DNA of 64,000 nucleotides from Fagopyrum homotropicum (GCA_033239125.1 BSWB01000006.1:30372001-30436000); one strand, 5' to 3'. Counted from the stretch's first letter, positions 33,698 through 46,187 are shown. The notes: generated by a model from the letters alone, not told the origin. Program-made: numbers and translations.

Positions 33698-34673
33698 GTG
33701 TTATACAGAGGTACACGGATATGTGGGCCAAACATTGAGGAGTTAAAGAAGAAGCTACTTGAAGAGGCACATTCCTCGAGGTATTCCATGCATCATGGGA
33801 GTACGAAGATGTTTAATGATCTAAGGAAGATCTATTGGTGGCCCAGGATGAGACGAGAGGTAGCTTATTTTGTGGCTCGATGTCTAGTGTGTCAGCAAGT
33901 GAAGGCTGAACACCAAGCACTAGTAGGAAAGTTACAATCTTTATTAGTTCTTGAGTGGAAGTGGGAGCGGATTACAATGGATTTTGTTGTTGGACTTCCT
34001 AGGACTTTTAGAAAGAATGACACGGTATGGGTGATTGTAGACAGATTAACGAAATCTGCTCACTTTCTATCGATGAGACAAGATAACTCCTTGGATGAGC
34101 TGGCAGAGTTGTATGTGAGAGAGATTGTTCGACTGCATGGAGTCCCCATATCGATTGTATTTGATAGAGATCCGAGGTTTACATCGCATTTCTGGGGAAG
34201 TCTGCAAAATGCCTTAGTTACAAGATTGCATTTCAGTACGACATTTCATCCTCAGACCGACAGGATTTTTGAGGGCATGCGACAGATGGAGTCCCCGTAT
34301 CAATGGAAGGAAGTGTTGCACACCTGTATGTTGAGATTTTGAGGGCATGCGACAGATAGAGGGTCCTGAACTTGTACAACAGACAATAGAGAAAGTACAA
34401 GTAGTAAAGCAGTGCTTGAAGGCAGCACAAGATCGTCAGAAGAGCTACTTTGATCGCCATAGACGAGAGATGACATATGAGATAGGCGATAGAGTGTTTT
34501 TAAAGGTATCTCCTTGGAGGGGAGTTATGAGATTTGGTAGGCATGGGAAGTTAGCAACGAGATACATTGGTCCATATGAGATCTTAGAGAAGATCGGACC
34601 ACATGCGTACAGGTTGGCGTTACCACCTGTGTTATCAAGATTGCGTGACGTCTTCCACGTATCGGTGCTATAG
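33698..34673 (+). pseudogene. pol: chromovirus integrase with internal deletion
   Basis: The zinc site HHGSTKMFNDLRKIYWWPRM...CLVCQQVK and two catalytic Asp (ITMDFVVG, IVFDRDPRFTS) are present. After TTFHPQTD the usual GQSER segment with the catalytic Glu is disrupted, and the sequence jumps to RQIEGPELVQQT. A direct repeat of about 20 bases (GAGGGCATGCGACAGAT, near 34270 and 34342) flanks the damage. The C-terminal part (GDRVFLKVSPWRGVMRFG, RYIGPYEILEKIG) is readable. Confidence 0.88.
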
Positions 34674-34898
34674 AGGTATAGGTCAGATCGGAGTCATATC
34701 ATCCCCGAACCTGAGATAGAAGTATCTGAGCACTTGCCATACCGAGAAGAACCAGTTAAGGTTTTAGGCAGGCAAGTTCAAAGATTGAGAAACAAGGAGA
34801 TTCCGATGGTGAAGGTCAGATGGGGACATTATTCAGTTCGAGAGGCTACATGGGAGCCCGAGCGAGATATGAGAGCGAAATACCCCTATCTTTTTTAG
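34674..34898 (+). pseudogene. chromodomain at the Pol C-terminus
   Basis: After a TAG at 34671-34673 the same frame continues with HIIPEPEIEVSEHLPYREEP, then QRLRNKEIPMVKVRWGHYSV and ATWEPERDM, ending at the stop 34896-34898. VKVRW and ATWEPE are the chromodomain signature, known in chromoviruses to guide integration into heterochromatin. Confidence 0.88.
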
Positions 34899-34939
34899 TA
34901 ATTCTACGTCCTTTCTTAAATTTCGGGACAAAATTTCTT

Positions 34940-34953
34940 AAAGTGGGAGATAT
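34940..34953 (+). promoter_or_regulatory. chromovirus polypurine tract
   Basis: AAAGTGGGAGATAT lies directly before the TGTAAC start of the 3' LTR. This is the usual primer for plus-strand synthesis. Confidence 0.7.
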
Positions 34954-34954
34954 T

Positions 34955-37362
34955 TGTAACGGTCAAAAATCGAAAATGACCTAATCGGGAATTTTAAGGA
35001 ATTAAACGGGTTAACGAAATTAAACCCTAGCGAAAAATAAAATAAATGGAAAATGGATAAATTCCCGAAAGTCAAACAAGGAAAAATCATTATTTTACGT
35101 TATGAAGGATTCCCGAAAGTTCCTTAAAAATATATAGACTTTGGCATGTCGGTGTAATTTATTATAAGGAACTTTGGGTAAAAAGCGTAAAGATGGAAAT
35201 AAGAGGGTACCATGTGTAGAAATTTATAATGATAAGTTTGAAAATTACATGTATGTACATGGATACAAAGGCTGAATCATATGGGTTAGTAAGCTCATTT
35301 TTAAGTCAATTAAAAGGGCCAACCTTGGATGTCAAGTAAAGAGGAAACACCAATCTTTATATATGTATACGTGAGAGGGAGAGGGAGGTGAAGAGAGCTC
35401 TAGGAGCTGAGAAACCAAGCAACCAACACCCCACCACCTTGTATCCACCACTTCCACGATCACTCACCACCAGTAGTTGGCCGGAGAAGTCTCCGGAGAG
35501 GTCGCCGGAAGCTGCAGAAAACGGGAACAGAGGAAGAAAATAGATATCGAGATAGGCTGAAGGAGAAGAAGCATTTTTGGGATCAAATTTCATCCAAACC
35601 TCACCAAATATTAACAGAAGGTATGTCTCGAGGTAAGGAACACAACCATACTTTCCGATTTTCGTTTCGACATTGGAGTAAAAAGTATCTTCCCATGGTC
35701 CGATCTTGCTAAATTTTGGATATGTTGTAAAACTAACATTCTACTATTAAAATTTGGAGTCGATCTAACGGTGGGATCGAAAGTTACATGGGTTTAGATA
35801 TACGAAATTCTCTATGACGGGAGCTGAACAGCTCATATTTTTGTTGCTGAGTTTGGTGGAAAAAAAGGTCAATTTGGCTAAGTTATACATGTTGAAAAGG
35901 TTAAGGGGTTGTTTGGTTATAAGGTATTGATAAGGATATATTTTGGTACATTTTTGAAGGTACGAGAAAGGGGATATAGTCCGGAGCGAGAAGTCCGGAG
36001 CGAGAAGTCGGACTTAGGTTTGGATCGAGAGCAGGTTAGGGTTATCTTACTTGCAAGGTAAGTGTATATGAATTACACTTGCTTTATATATATTATGTAT
36101 TTATTATGCCATGATTTTATGCATGCTTATATATATTTAAGTGATATGATGATGATGACTTGATATGATTTATGAATGCATGCATGAGGTACATGAGATG
36201 ATAATGAAAAGGATGTCATGAAAGAATATGATGAAAGTATAAAATTGAGTTATGATATGAAAGTGATAATATAGGATGGTAATTGATTAATTAGCCTAAT
36301 TGGGTCCCGCACGGGTTTCCGGAGGACGAGGTCACTACCTGATCTACAGGGGGCCTCAAGATGAGAAAAATAGTCCAAGATCGCAACCTGATCTATAGGG
36401 GGTCTTAGGACAAGATGGCCAAGGTCGCTACCTGATCTACAGGGGGCCTAGGACGCTATCGGGTTGGCCAACCGAAAGAAAAAAGAAAGAAAGAAAGAAA
36501 GAAAATAAATACGAAAGCATATGAGAAAATATATCGTATGACCAGTTGGGGCTAGTTAGTTAATTATCACCTATGCATCGATGCGATCGAGTCTAGCATG
36601 CTATATGTTATCTTATGATTATTTATATGTGATGGTATGATATGAGATGCTTATATGAGATGATATGTTTATATGTGGTGTGATAACATGTTTGAATGTT
36701 TATATGCTATGTGTTATGGATGGTTGTGGACGTAACGTGAATGTGAATATGTATGTGTACTTTAGAATGTGAGAAAGGGTATAAATTGTCATTTGAGGAC
36801 GGGATATTAGATACTTATATATATTGAGAGAGTGCAATTTGTATACCCTTACTGAGCGTGTGGCTCATTGTTGTTATATCCACATTTTTTTCAGCTACTC
36901 AGACTCAGCCTAATCAAGGGAAGGACGTCGGACTCATCACCTGGATTTGAGATCATACCAGGTGGGCTGTTATGGGATGCTGCCGCCGAGGATGTCTCGT
37001 GTGGTTTCAAACAATTGCCTTTTGTTAAACAGAGTTTTATGACGTATGTTAGTATGTATATATGTTGTGAATATGGTTGTAAGATAAAGTTTTTTAATTT
37101 AACGTTTTTTTCTTTTCCGCTTATTGCTTTAAACAGGGTTAATTAACTTGTAATCAACTAGAAATGAAATAGGTGTCACATGTTTCATTTTTAACGTTTT
37201 AGGGGTTAGAAACCTATCTTCGAGAGCCATCATCCCCACACTGGGAAGTCGCCACCCTAGTGTCGTTGAGGAGTGTTGCCGCCGAGGAGAAGGGTCGTCA
37301 GTGCCCCCTATCGACGTCGGAGAAGCCATCGGTTGCCAAACATCCTTTTTAGGTAATTACTA
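34955..37362 (+). repeat. chromovirus 3' LTR, right end uncertain
   Basis: It starts TGTAACGGTCAAAAATCG. Inside are three copies of a CCTGATCTACAGGGGGCCT box (36335-36450), a GAAAGAAAGAAAG stretch near 36480, and ACTGAGCGTGTGGCTCATTG (about 36850). A TGCCGCCGAGGA element occurs twice (near 36980 and 37278). No clean terminal CA with a matching inverted end is visible; ATTACTAACA near 37362 is only a candidate. The sequence to 37787 is not assigned. Confidence 0.6.
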
Positions 37363-37787
37363 ACAGGGTCCATGCTTTAGGTATAATTGCACAAAACCAC
37401 CCAACCTTTTATTACAGTTTTTTGACCCATATTAACTTTTCTAACGTTTTTCCCTCGGTTTAATATTTACAGAAAATGGTCCAAACTTTTAATCACGTAA
37501 ATGGCGAGGTTTTTTGTTTTTACAAAAATACTCATGGAAAAGTATTTACATATTTTAGCCATACTTTATATTTACAAAAAGGGACAAACTTTTGGATTTG
37601 CATTATTTTCCCCCAAAAATATATTTATGGTTTTTAACCGAAGTTTTTAATTACAAAATTTAAACTATATTTATATATATATGTTACGTTTTATGACCCA
37701 AGTTTAGCAAATAAGGTTAAACTTGTTTATTAGTTATGGTTTAGGTTTGGAAACACCTTCGGATAAGGTTTAGCTATAGTCGAAGTT
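37363..37787. other. unassigned AT-rich sequence before element A4
   Basis: I see no gene or recognisable repeat. The last five bases (AAGTT, 37783-37787) are the left target duplication of A4, and the sequence resumes at 51195 on the other side. It may be part of the chromovirus LTR or older host DNA. Confidence 0.5.
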
Positions 37788-39278
37788 TGATAGGTGATGG
37801 AATCACTATCATTTAGGTTAGTTTTTAGAGTCATTTTATCACATAAGTGTCGGTTTATGCTACTAAATCCTTGATCTAGAAGAAGAAGACTAAAAGAAGA
37901 TAAAAGAGGAGTATAAGCACTTAGGAGTTGAAGAACATTCACGAAGCAAAGCTTCTGTTGCCTCACTGCCCCGCGGAGCAGTGTCACCGCCCATGCGGGT
38001 GTCACCAAGTTCCGGAGCACAGTCTGCGCCTTCGCCAGCGCCAGGAACAAAGACTGTCGCCGCCCCTGCGCCATTCCTTGGCGCCCCTGCGGTGACTTGC
38101 CCTGAAGAAGCGAATCCAACCCCCCTGCGTCTACGGAGCTGTGAAGCTGAAGATTATGTGTCACCGCCCCTGCGTTGACACTAGGCCACCCCTACAGCTC
38201 GACATATTAAGCGATATAAAGTTGAAGAGTCAAACGTTTGAAGATCATTAATGATCCGCCCCTGCGGAACTACCAGGCCGTCCCTGCGGCCATGAAGAAG
38301 ATTAAATGTTTTCGCCTGAACCGCCCCTGCGGATCTGAAGGCCGCCCCTGCGGGTCAGCGACAGAGACTTTACTCCAACTGTTTACACCACCTTTATGGC
38401 GTTAAAGGTGGTTGTTTTGGCCGGCCATTTACTCCTATTTAGTGTCATTTGTAGTTTAAATAGACTCATGGTTGATTTCTAGGATATCACCAATTATCCA
38501 TCATTTCCCACTTTTTATATTCTCTTGCTTCCTTTGTAATGAGCTTCTAGTTTTCCTTGCTACATTGGGTTGGTTTGAAGCTGCATTATTACTTTGGTTG
38601 TAAGTTCCTTTTTAATATAAGTTTTATTCAGTAATGTTTTGTGTTTCTTGATCTTCATTTATCTAAATTGCATGTTTCATTATCACTTAAGATTGATCAC
38701 CTTAGGTTCTAAGTGCATGCAAAGAACTAGGATTACCGGGTTCGGGTCTTTAGTCTAGTAGTAACGTTTAACTAATAAAGGGTTGTAATTGCTTGAAGGA
38801 AAAGAAACACAAATATAAAGATTAGTTTAACGGTTTTAATCTTCTCTTTATATCCCTTAATCTTTGTTTGAAAGCTAACGTGTGACTTGTCCTTGTAGGT
38901 TTACGGGACACTAACTTGTTAAGTTGTGTTGATGCCGGTTGGCTCAACAAATACATATGATCAAGACGGGAACTTTACTTGAAAAATTGTAAAAAGGAAC
39001 TCACTAAAGTAGTAATCGCATGCTAAGAATCAACCTAGTGTAGATTCACTCATCATCATCTTACCAATCTCATTTACTTGCTTTTTAGTTTTGTGCGCAT
39101 CAATTCATCCAAACCCCCCCCCCTGGTTACTTTGTTCTATAATCAATAAATGAATTTAATAAAAATATCACAAACTCTCTTGGGTTCAACCCTTACTTAA
39201 TCACTATACTTGCTTTAGTGTTGAGTTCGAAAATTACTTTGACAGGATATAAACGACCTTAGGAAAAGTCCTAGTCCA
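37788..39278 (+). repeat. A4 5' LTR
   Basis: It is 1491 bp. It contains about six CGCCCCTGCG motifs between 38050 and 38350. A TTTAAATAG at 38455-38463 stands where the 3' LTR has TATAAATAG, so the promoter here looks damaged. There is a poly-C tract near 39113-39123. Confidence 0.92.
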
Positions 39279-39282
39279 ATTT

Positions 39283-39300
39283 TGGCGCCGTTGCCGGGGA
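39283..39300 (+). promoter_or_regulatory. primer binding site of A4 (tRNA-Asp type)
   Basis: TGGCGCCGTTGCCGGGGA lies four bases behind the LTR end, the same primer type as in A1 and A2. Confidence 0.9.
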
Positions 39301-39352
39301 GTTTAGTTATTTTTATTTTATTTATTACTGATTATTGGTTTAGACCATTTTT

Positions 39353-41269
39353 ATGGTCCAAACCCGTGCTACTAACTCCGGCTTTGTTCCCTTTGATCTA
39401 GAAATTGAGAGGACACACATCCGACGACGTAGACAACAACAACTCCAACAAGAAATGGCTGATCGTACTCTTCGTCAAATCACTCAGCCGACTTTGACTC
39501 AACAACCTCTTGCGGTTACTATACCAGCATTAGGGGAAGGAATCAACTTCGAGCTCAAGCCGGGTCTCATCTACTTGCTCCCATCTTTTCATGGGTTAAG
39601 TGGTGAAGACCCCATCAAGCATCTTGGGAAGTTCCATACCGTGTGTATGAGCATGAAGCCAACCAACATTACCGAAGAGCAAATCAAGATGAGGGCATTC
39701 GGCTTCACACTCAAAGATGCAGCGGATGATTTGTATTACCACCTTCCATCCGGGAGCATCGACGCTTGGGAGAATCTCCACAAGGCGTTTTTGGAGAAAT
39801 ACTTCCCATCCAAGAAGGTCAATAGCTTGAAGAAAGCTATAAGCAACATCGAGCAAGAGGCGGATGAGACTCTTTATGAGTACTTTGAGCGGTTTGCACG
39901 CCTCCGATCCACCTGTCCTTTCCATGGATATTCAACTCAGGATCTAGTCTTGTACTTGTACAATGGCTTGCTTGACACCGAAAGGAGGATCGTCGATGCG
40001 GCTTGTGGAGGTAAAATTCTTAACTCTGCCCCTGACCTTGCTTTTGAAAAGATACAGGAACTAGCGGAAGGAACCCGAAACTTTGGAAGGACTTTTTCCA
40101 AGAGAGGTGTTCATGTTGTGAATTCCGAGAAGAGTGAGATATCCAATGAGCTGGCTGAATTGAAGGAAATGGTGAAGAGATTAACACTTATGGGAACCCC
40201 ACAACAGCTAAAGGCATGTGGAGTTTGTGCTGACCCATATCACCCAACGGACATGTGTCCCCAAGTCCAGGATGACGACGCTGAGGTAAATGCAGTAGGT
40301 TACGGACAGCCACAGCAGCAAAGGCCTAGGAACGATCCTTATGCGCAGGATTTCATGCCAAACTGGCGTGATCAACAGAACTTTCGTTGGAGGGATCAAC
40401 AAAACCAACAACAACAGCCCCGACAAGGTAAGTATCAATCAACTGAGGATATGTTGCAGGTTTTGACTAAGCATTTTGCTACTCATATTCAAACAACAGA
40501 ATCTAGCATCAAGAACCTTGAAAAACAGGTTGGGCAAATGGCAGAAGCCATAACAAGGATTGAAGCTAGATCCTTCGGAGGATTGCCTTCCCAGACTGTT
40601 ATAAACCCCAAGGAGAATGTTAGTGCCCTAACATTGAGGAGTGGGAAGCAAATCCAACAGAAACCAGCAAAAGAATTACAAGACAAACCCTCTGACGAGT
40701 TTTCCGCACCCACAGCCGCCCTTGCGGCTGCAACTGCGCCCAACTCTGAGCAGACGCCGCCCCTACGGCTGGATATCCCCGCCCCTACGTTGGCATCCCC
40801 TGAGCCGCCCCTGCGCCTGCACTCTGGCGCCCCTGCGGAAAACTCGATAGAGAGTTCTACTGAGAAGGATTCTTACATCCGACCTGAGTTTCCACCACTG
40901 TACTCTGACAAACCTCCAGCTCCTTTTCCTGAGGTACTAAAGGAGAGAAGAATCATTGAGGACAAGGATCTCTTTGAGACCTTCTCCAAATGCGAGGTAA
41001 ACATCCCTCTCCTTAAGTTAGTGAAGAGTATTCCTAAATATGCTCGTTTCTTGAAGGAACTTTGCACTATCAAAAGGAATCAGAAGCTGAAAGGAAAACA
41101 AAAAGTGCAAGTGAGTGAGCATGTTTCTACCGTTTTCCAACGTAGAATGCCCAAGAAGTGCAGCGATCCGGGCATGGTAAGCATTCCTTGTGTTATAGGG
41201 GAAACCCGTTTTGACAAAGCCATGCTTGATCTTAGTGCTTCTATAAATGTTTTGCCATATTCTATTTAA
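39353..41269 (+). pseudogene. gag: A4 gag and start of protease
   Basis: It has 638 codons from MVQTRATNSG. The Gag core includes FHGLSGEDPIKHLGKFHTVC, AWENLHKAFLEKYFP and YEYFERFARLRSTCPFHG. Unlike A1-A3, a CCHC knuckle is present (CGVCADPYHPTDMC, residues about 289-302). A Gln-rich stretch follows, then a Pro/Ala-rich linker (40720-40840) coded by the family CCGCCCCTGCGG motif. The protease begins at CSDPGMVSIPCVIG; the catalytic motif reads LDLSASINVLP, with Ser where Gly is usual. It ends at a TAA (41267-41269) before ESLGLGPL. Confidence 0.88.
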
Positions 41270-41766
41270 GAATCACTTGGCCTTGGACCATTAACAGAAA
41301 CTACGATTGTAGTACAACTTGCTGATAGATCTAATGTGTACCCGAAAGGGATAATTGAAGATGTATTAGAAATGGTAGACAGCCTAATTTTTCCTGCTGA
41401 TTTGTTCGTAATGGACATGGAAAACAATTCATATGTTACACCTATATTGGTAGGTAGACCATTTTTGAAAACTGCTAGGACTAAAATTGATTATGTTAGT
41501 GGAAAACTAACCATGGAGTTTGATGGTGAAGTAGTGGAATTTGATATCTATGATGCAATGAAATTTTCTAGTGATGATCATTCTTTATGTGCTATTGACA
41601 TTATTGAACTTTTGTGCAAGATGTGTTTGATAATTCTGATATTGATGAGTTGAAAAATGTAATTGAGCATGACATTGATGATTTCAAATCAGAATATGTA
41701 TTAACATCCAGCATGAAAGAGGTCCTAGCCTAATTAGATGGGCATAAGAGGTTACCTATCTCCAAT
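41270..41766 (+). pseudogene. pol: A4 protease C-terminal part
   Basis: It continues in frame after the stop: ESLGLGPL, QLADRSNVYPKGIIEDVLEM and TPILVGRPFLKTARTKIDY (second protease motif). A frameshift near 41610 moves the reading to FDNSDIDELKNVIEHDIDDF. A TAA at about 41731 follows. Confidence 0.85.
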
Positions 41767-43401
41767 TTGGCCATTGGGCCCACTTTACTAACCCCAAGCG
41801 AGAAGCTTGTTCCATCTATAGTGCAGGCACCGGAAATAGAATTGAAGGATCTTCTATCCCACCTCAAGTACGTTTTCCTTGGAGACAACAACACCTTGCC
41901 GGTGATCATCTCCAACGAGTTGACTACCGGTCAAGAAGACAAGTTGGTGAAAGTGTTGAAAGAACATAAGACGGCCCTTGGATGGACCATTGCAGACATC
42001 AAGGGGATAAGTCCATCAACTTTCATGCATAGGATCTTACTTGAGGATGAAGCCAAACCATCTCGGCAACCTCAACGAAGGTTGATTCCACCAATGATGG
42101 ATGTGGTCAAGAAGGAGGTGTTGAATCTCCTCCAAGCGGATATGATCTTCCCTATTTCGGATAGCACTTGGGTTAATCCAACCCAAGTGGTTCCAAAGAA
42201 AGGAGGCATCACAATGGTGGAAAATCAACATGGAGAAATGGTCCCGAGTAAAACGCAAACCGGATGGAGAGTTTGCATTGACTACCGCAAACTCAACAAG
42301 GTAACACGTAAAGACCATTTCCTATTGTCTTTTATTGACCAAAATTTGGAACTTCTTGCAGGTCATCCGTACTACTGCTTCCTTGATGGATATTCGGGCT
42401 ACTTCCAAATAGCCATTGCACCGGAAGATTAAGAAAAGACGACCTTCACTTGCCCATTTGGCACTTTTGCATACCGCAGAATGCCATTTGGACTTTGCAA
42501 CGCACCCGGCACTTTCCAACGGTGCATGATAAGTATTTTCTCCGAGTACATAGAAAACTTTATTGAAGTCTTCATGGATGATTTTATCGTCCATGGAGAC
42601 AATTTTGATGCATGTTTAAGACATTCAAAACTTGTTCTTGAAAAATGTGTTGAAACCAATCTAGATCTTAATTCGGAAAAATGCCATTTCATGGTAGAAT
42701 AAGGAATCGTGTTAGGACATGTGATATCCTCCAAAGGGATAGAGGTAGATAAGGCAAAGGTTGATGTAATTCAAAGTTTACCTTATCCTACTAACGTTCG
42801 GGAAATCAGATCTTTTCTTGGTCATACAGGTTTGTACCGACGGTTCATCAAAGACTTCTCGAAGATCTCAGCACCCTTATGTGAATTACTCAAGAAAGAC
42901 GTCACCTTCATAGTGGATGAGAGTTGCAAAAGAGCTTTCGACACTTTGAAGGCGTGTCTTACAAGTACACCGATCATCCACTCTCCGGATTGGGAGAAAC
43001 CTTTCGAAATCATGTGTGACGCCAGCGACTACGCTGTAGGAGCTGTCTTAGGACAGAAGGATGGACGATCCTCACACGTGATCCATTATGCGTCTATGAC
43101 ACTCAATGGAGCGCAAAGGAATTACTCTACCACCGAGAAGGAGATGCTAGCGGTGGTTTTTGCCCTTGAGAAATTCAGACAATACCTACTTGGAGTAAAG
43201 GTAATTATTTTTACTGACCATGCAGCTCTTAGGTACCTCATGGCGAAGAAGGAGGCAAAGCCACGATTGATCCGATGGGTGCTCCTTCTAAGTGAGTTCA
43301 ACCTAGAGATACGGGACAAGAAGGGGGCTGAGAACCTAGTGGCCGATCATTTAAGAAGATTAGTGAAGGAAGAAGAAGATCCAGAAAAGGAAAGGAGATA
43401 G
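41767..43401 (+). pseudogene. pol: A4 reverse transcriptase and RNase H
   Basis: RT has RVCIDYRKLNKVTRKDHF, LDGYSGYFQIAIAPED, then TAA (42430-42432) instead of the usual Gln, MPFGLCNAPGTFQRCM and catalytic FMDD (EVFMDDFIVHG). A second TAA at about 42700-42702 precedes GIVLGHVISSKGIEVDKAK. RNase H has MCDASDYAVGAVLGQ, FTDHAALRYLMAKKE and VADHLRRL. It ends in an acidic tail and TAG at 43399-43401. Confidence 0.9.
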
Positions 43402-43523
43402 CTGGAAGTTTTCCAGACGACACATTCTACACAACCCTCTGTTGTGTAACCGCCCCCGCGCCTCAAACTTCCCGCCCCTGCGGCCAGCCGCCCCTACGGC
43501 TCAGTCTAGGCGCCCCTGCGGAA
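43402..43523 (+). other. A4 linker between RNase H and integrase with GC-rich motifs
   Basis: This short stretch is open in no frame. It holds several copies of the family motif (CCGCCCCTGCGG near 43470, GCGCCCCTGCGG near 43510, and variants near 43450 and 43488). It separates two domains that are fused in other Athila elements. Confidence 0.7.
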
Positions 43524-44860
43524 TTGTCGACAGAGGTTTGTCTTAAGCTCCAGTGTTTTAAGCCTTGGTTTGCTCACATTGTGAACTTCATTGTCAAGAA
43601 TGAGTATCCTCCAGACTTCACCAAGGCACAACGAGAGAAGGTAAAGGCTGAAGCTCGACACTACGTTTGGGACGACCCTTACCTTTGGAAGCATTGTAGT
43701 GACCAAGTGATCCGCCGTTGCATTCCGGATAATGAGGTACAATCTGTCCTAACCTTCTGTCATTCTGAAGCATGTGGGGGGCACTTTGGGGCAAACAAAA
43801 CTGCAAGAAAAGTTTTAGATACCGGGTTCTTTTGGCCACACATTTTTAGAGACGCTTTTGCGTTTTGCAAAGTGTGTGATAGATGCCAAAGGGTAGGAAA
43901 TATTTCAAGGATACATAAAATGTCCCAATCCTCTCTTATATTTTGCGAAATATTTGATGTTTGGGGAATTGATTTCATGGGACCTTTTCCTACTTCATTT
44001 GGGCATACATATATTTTACTTGCGGTGGACTATGTTTCCAAGTGGGTGGAAGCAAAGGCCACCAAAACTGATGATTCAAAAGTGGTTGCAGCTCTCCTTA
44101 AAGAAAATATTTTTGCAAGATTTGGAATTCCAAAAGCCTTAATCAGTGATAGGGATACCCATTTCTGCAACAAGACGATCACGACCCTCCTTAAGAAGTA
44201 CCACATCCACCAACGAGTGTCAACAGCTTATCATCCACAAACAAATGGCCAAGCTGAGGTATCTAACCGGGAAATTAAGACCATCCTCGAAAAGACGGTC
44301 TCCCCCGGAAGGAAGGATTGGAGTACAAGGCTAAACGACACTCTACGGGCATATCGGACAGCCTACAAGAATCATATAGGGATGTCTCCCTTTAGGCTAG
44401 TGTTTGGGAAGGCTTGCCACCTTCCGGTGGAGCTAGAGCACAAAGCTTGGTGGGCGGTAAAGAAGTGCAACATGAACATAGAGGAAGTGGGAGAATTCCG
44501 GAAATACAATTGCAAGAATTGGAGGAATTGAGATTAGATGCGTATGACCATGCCACTGTATACAAAGAGAAAACCAAAGCATGGCATGACCGAAACATTC
44601 TCCGGAAAGATTTCAAGGTAGGTAATAAGGTACTTCTCTTTCAATCACGTTTGAAACTTTTTGCAGGCAAACTGTGTTCAAGGTGGACGGGGCCGTTCGT
44701 GATGGCCGAAGTATACCCTCACGGTGTTGTGGATCTCTATGATCCCCAAACGCACAAGGTGTTCAAGGTAAACAGACAAAGGCTAAAACCCTACCTTGAA
44801 GGAGTAAAGAACGATCCAATTGATGAGATAATGCTGGAGGAGGCACAATCAGAGAAGTAG
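43524..44860 (+). pseudogene. pol: A4 integrase
   Basis: The zinc site CHSEACGGHFGANKTARKVL ... CKVCDRCQ, catalytic Asp in WGIDFMGPFP and ISDRDTHF, and Glu in QAEVSNREIK are all present. A one-base loss near 44500 shifts the frame (EFRKYNCKNWRN instead of a QLQELEELRL reading). The C-terminal part RLDAYDHATVYKEKTKAWHD, GNKVLLFQSRLKLFAGKL and RWTGPFVMAEVYPHG ends at the natural stop 44858-44860. Confidence 0.9.
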
Positions 44861-46187
44861 AACCCTTACGTCGAGCCAACGACATAAAACAAAGGCGCTG
44901 TTCGGGAGGCAACTCGAAGGAATAAGAAGAGGAGTCTCTGTCAAGAAAACTTCCCCTGCGGCTTATTGTCCCGCCCCTATGGTGACACCCCTGCCCAGCG
45001 CCGCCCCCGGCGCTGGGCCTGCATCTGCAAAGCCCTTGCCACCGCCCCTGCGGCGGCCACCCTTGACACGCATCCTCAGCGCCGCCCCCGGCGCTGAGCC
45101 TGTGCCTTCCTTTTCCTTGTCACCGCCCCGTGGTGACAAGTCCCCGCCCCTGCAGTTTATTGGAGTACTCACCCCGCCTCAGTTGCAGGAGGCCTTCGGG
45201 GTGACGCTCAACCCCTCCGAGAACTGGTGGGTGACAGTCCCGACACCGGACCTATGCGAGTTTTGACAGGCCGCCACCGGATCCGAGTTTCATGCCGGGG
45301 TGAGTACTCCAATAAACTCACTCACCCTTGCTTGAGGCTCCTGTCAAAGATCATCATGAGTTTCTTCTGTGGACACAAGGAGGAGAACAAGGTCGCTCTC
45401 AAGGACCTTCCACTACTCTATTCCTGCCTTCCGATGAGCGAGAAGGTGATGGATTGACCATACCTCTTCCATACCGCTTTGAAGCGGATTAGGAAGAACG
45501 AGCCAAGGGACATTGTTGGCGGTGGGGTGATCTCCTTGATCACCTCACATGTTATGGATCTTTCCGACCTAGAGGATGGGTTGGAGGCGCCTCTCTACAC
45601 GGAGGGGATGTTGAGGAGGTGCAAGCTCCTCAAGAGGGACGGGGACAGCCTATTTTAGCTTTCATTTGCAGATGGGAGCCATATCACATACCTTCTTTGG
45701 CCACTTCCACTTGGAGACGAGCTCTTCGAGCTTTTCATCCCGGATGATCCTTTCGTGCTGAGGCGGCCTTAGGTGGCCATTATTGAGAGGCACGCTGCGA
45801 GCTCCAGCCGGGCTCATTATGAGGAGCACATGCTCATACCGGAGGACGAGGAGATGCCCACCGCAGCACCGGATGAGGATCCGGCACTTGCGAGCCTTCA
45901 GGCTCAGATGGCGGCCTTGACCACCCAGCATCAGGCATGGCAGACCGAGTACCAGCAGACCATGCTTGAGCAGCAGCAGAGTTGGCAGACGAGCTTCGCC
46001 TCCTCCATGGCCTCCCACTTTGACCGGAGGTAGGACGCGTGGCAGGCCGCCCAGCAGTAGCAACTTGAGGCTCAGCAGTTGGCTTGACAAGCCAGCTTTG
46101 AGACCTCATTCGAACAGAGGATGGATACCCAACAGGCCCGCATCGACGACATTTAACGCCGGTAGGAGCATTTCTTCAGCCACTTCC
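44861..46187 (+). pseudogene. A4 post-pol region and extra-ORF relic
   Basis: Bases 44940-45170 are GC-rich and dense in family motif copies and in palindromic AGCGCCGCCCCCGGCGCT (two related copies near 45000 and 45085). Then follow pieces of a protein over several frames with many stops: GVLTPPQLQEAFGVTLNPSE, a stretch near 45515 (IVGGGVISLITSHVMDLSDL) and a Gln-rich C-terminus (LASLQAQMAALTTQHQAWQ, near 45885). Position and style match the extra ORF of Athila elements. It is cut at 46187 by the solo LTR. Confidence 0.7.

Larger units (their letters stand above)
30776..37362 (+). mobile_element. decayed chromovirus (Ty3/gypsy with chromodomain), 5'-truncated
   Basis: Plus-strand order is gag, zinc knuckle, protease, RT, RNase H, integrase, chromodomain, polypurine tract and 3' LTR. 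The 5' LTR, primer site and start of gag are missing. At least seven frame breaks scatter the domains over all three frames. LTR style (TGTAACGG start, ACTGAGCGTGTGGCTCA box) and C-terminal chromodomain suggest the Tekay/Del lineage. The right boundary is uncertain because I could not find a matching LTR end. Confidence 0.85.

Noticed and set aside
37363..37787. Remainder of element A3 beyond the chromovirus
   Set aside because: No similarity to A1 gag, PBS or LTR; the chromovirus is not a simple insertion into A3.
39283..39300. tRNA gene
   Set aside because: Only the 18-base complement of a tRNA 3' end is present; it is a primer site.
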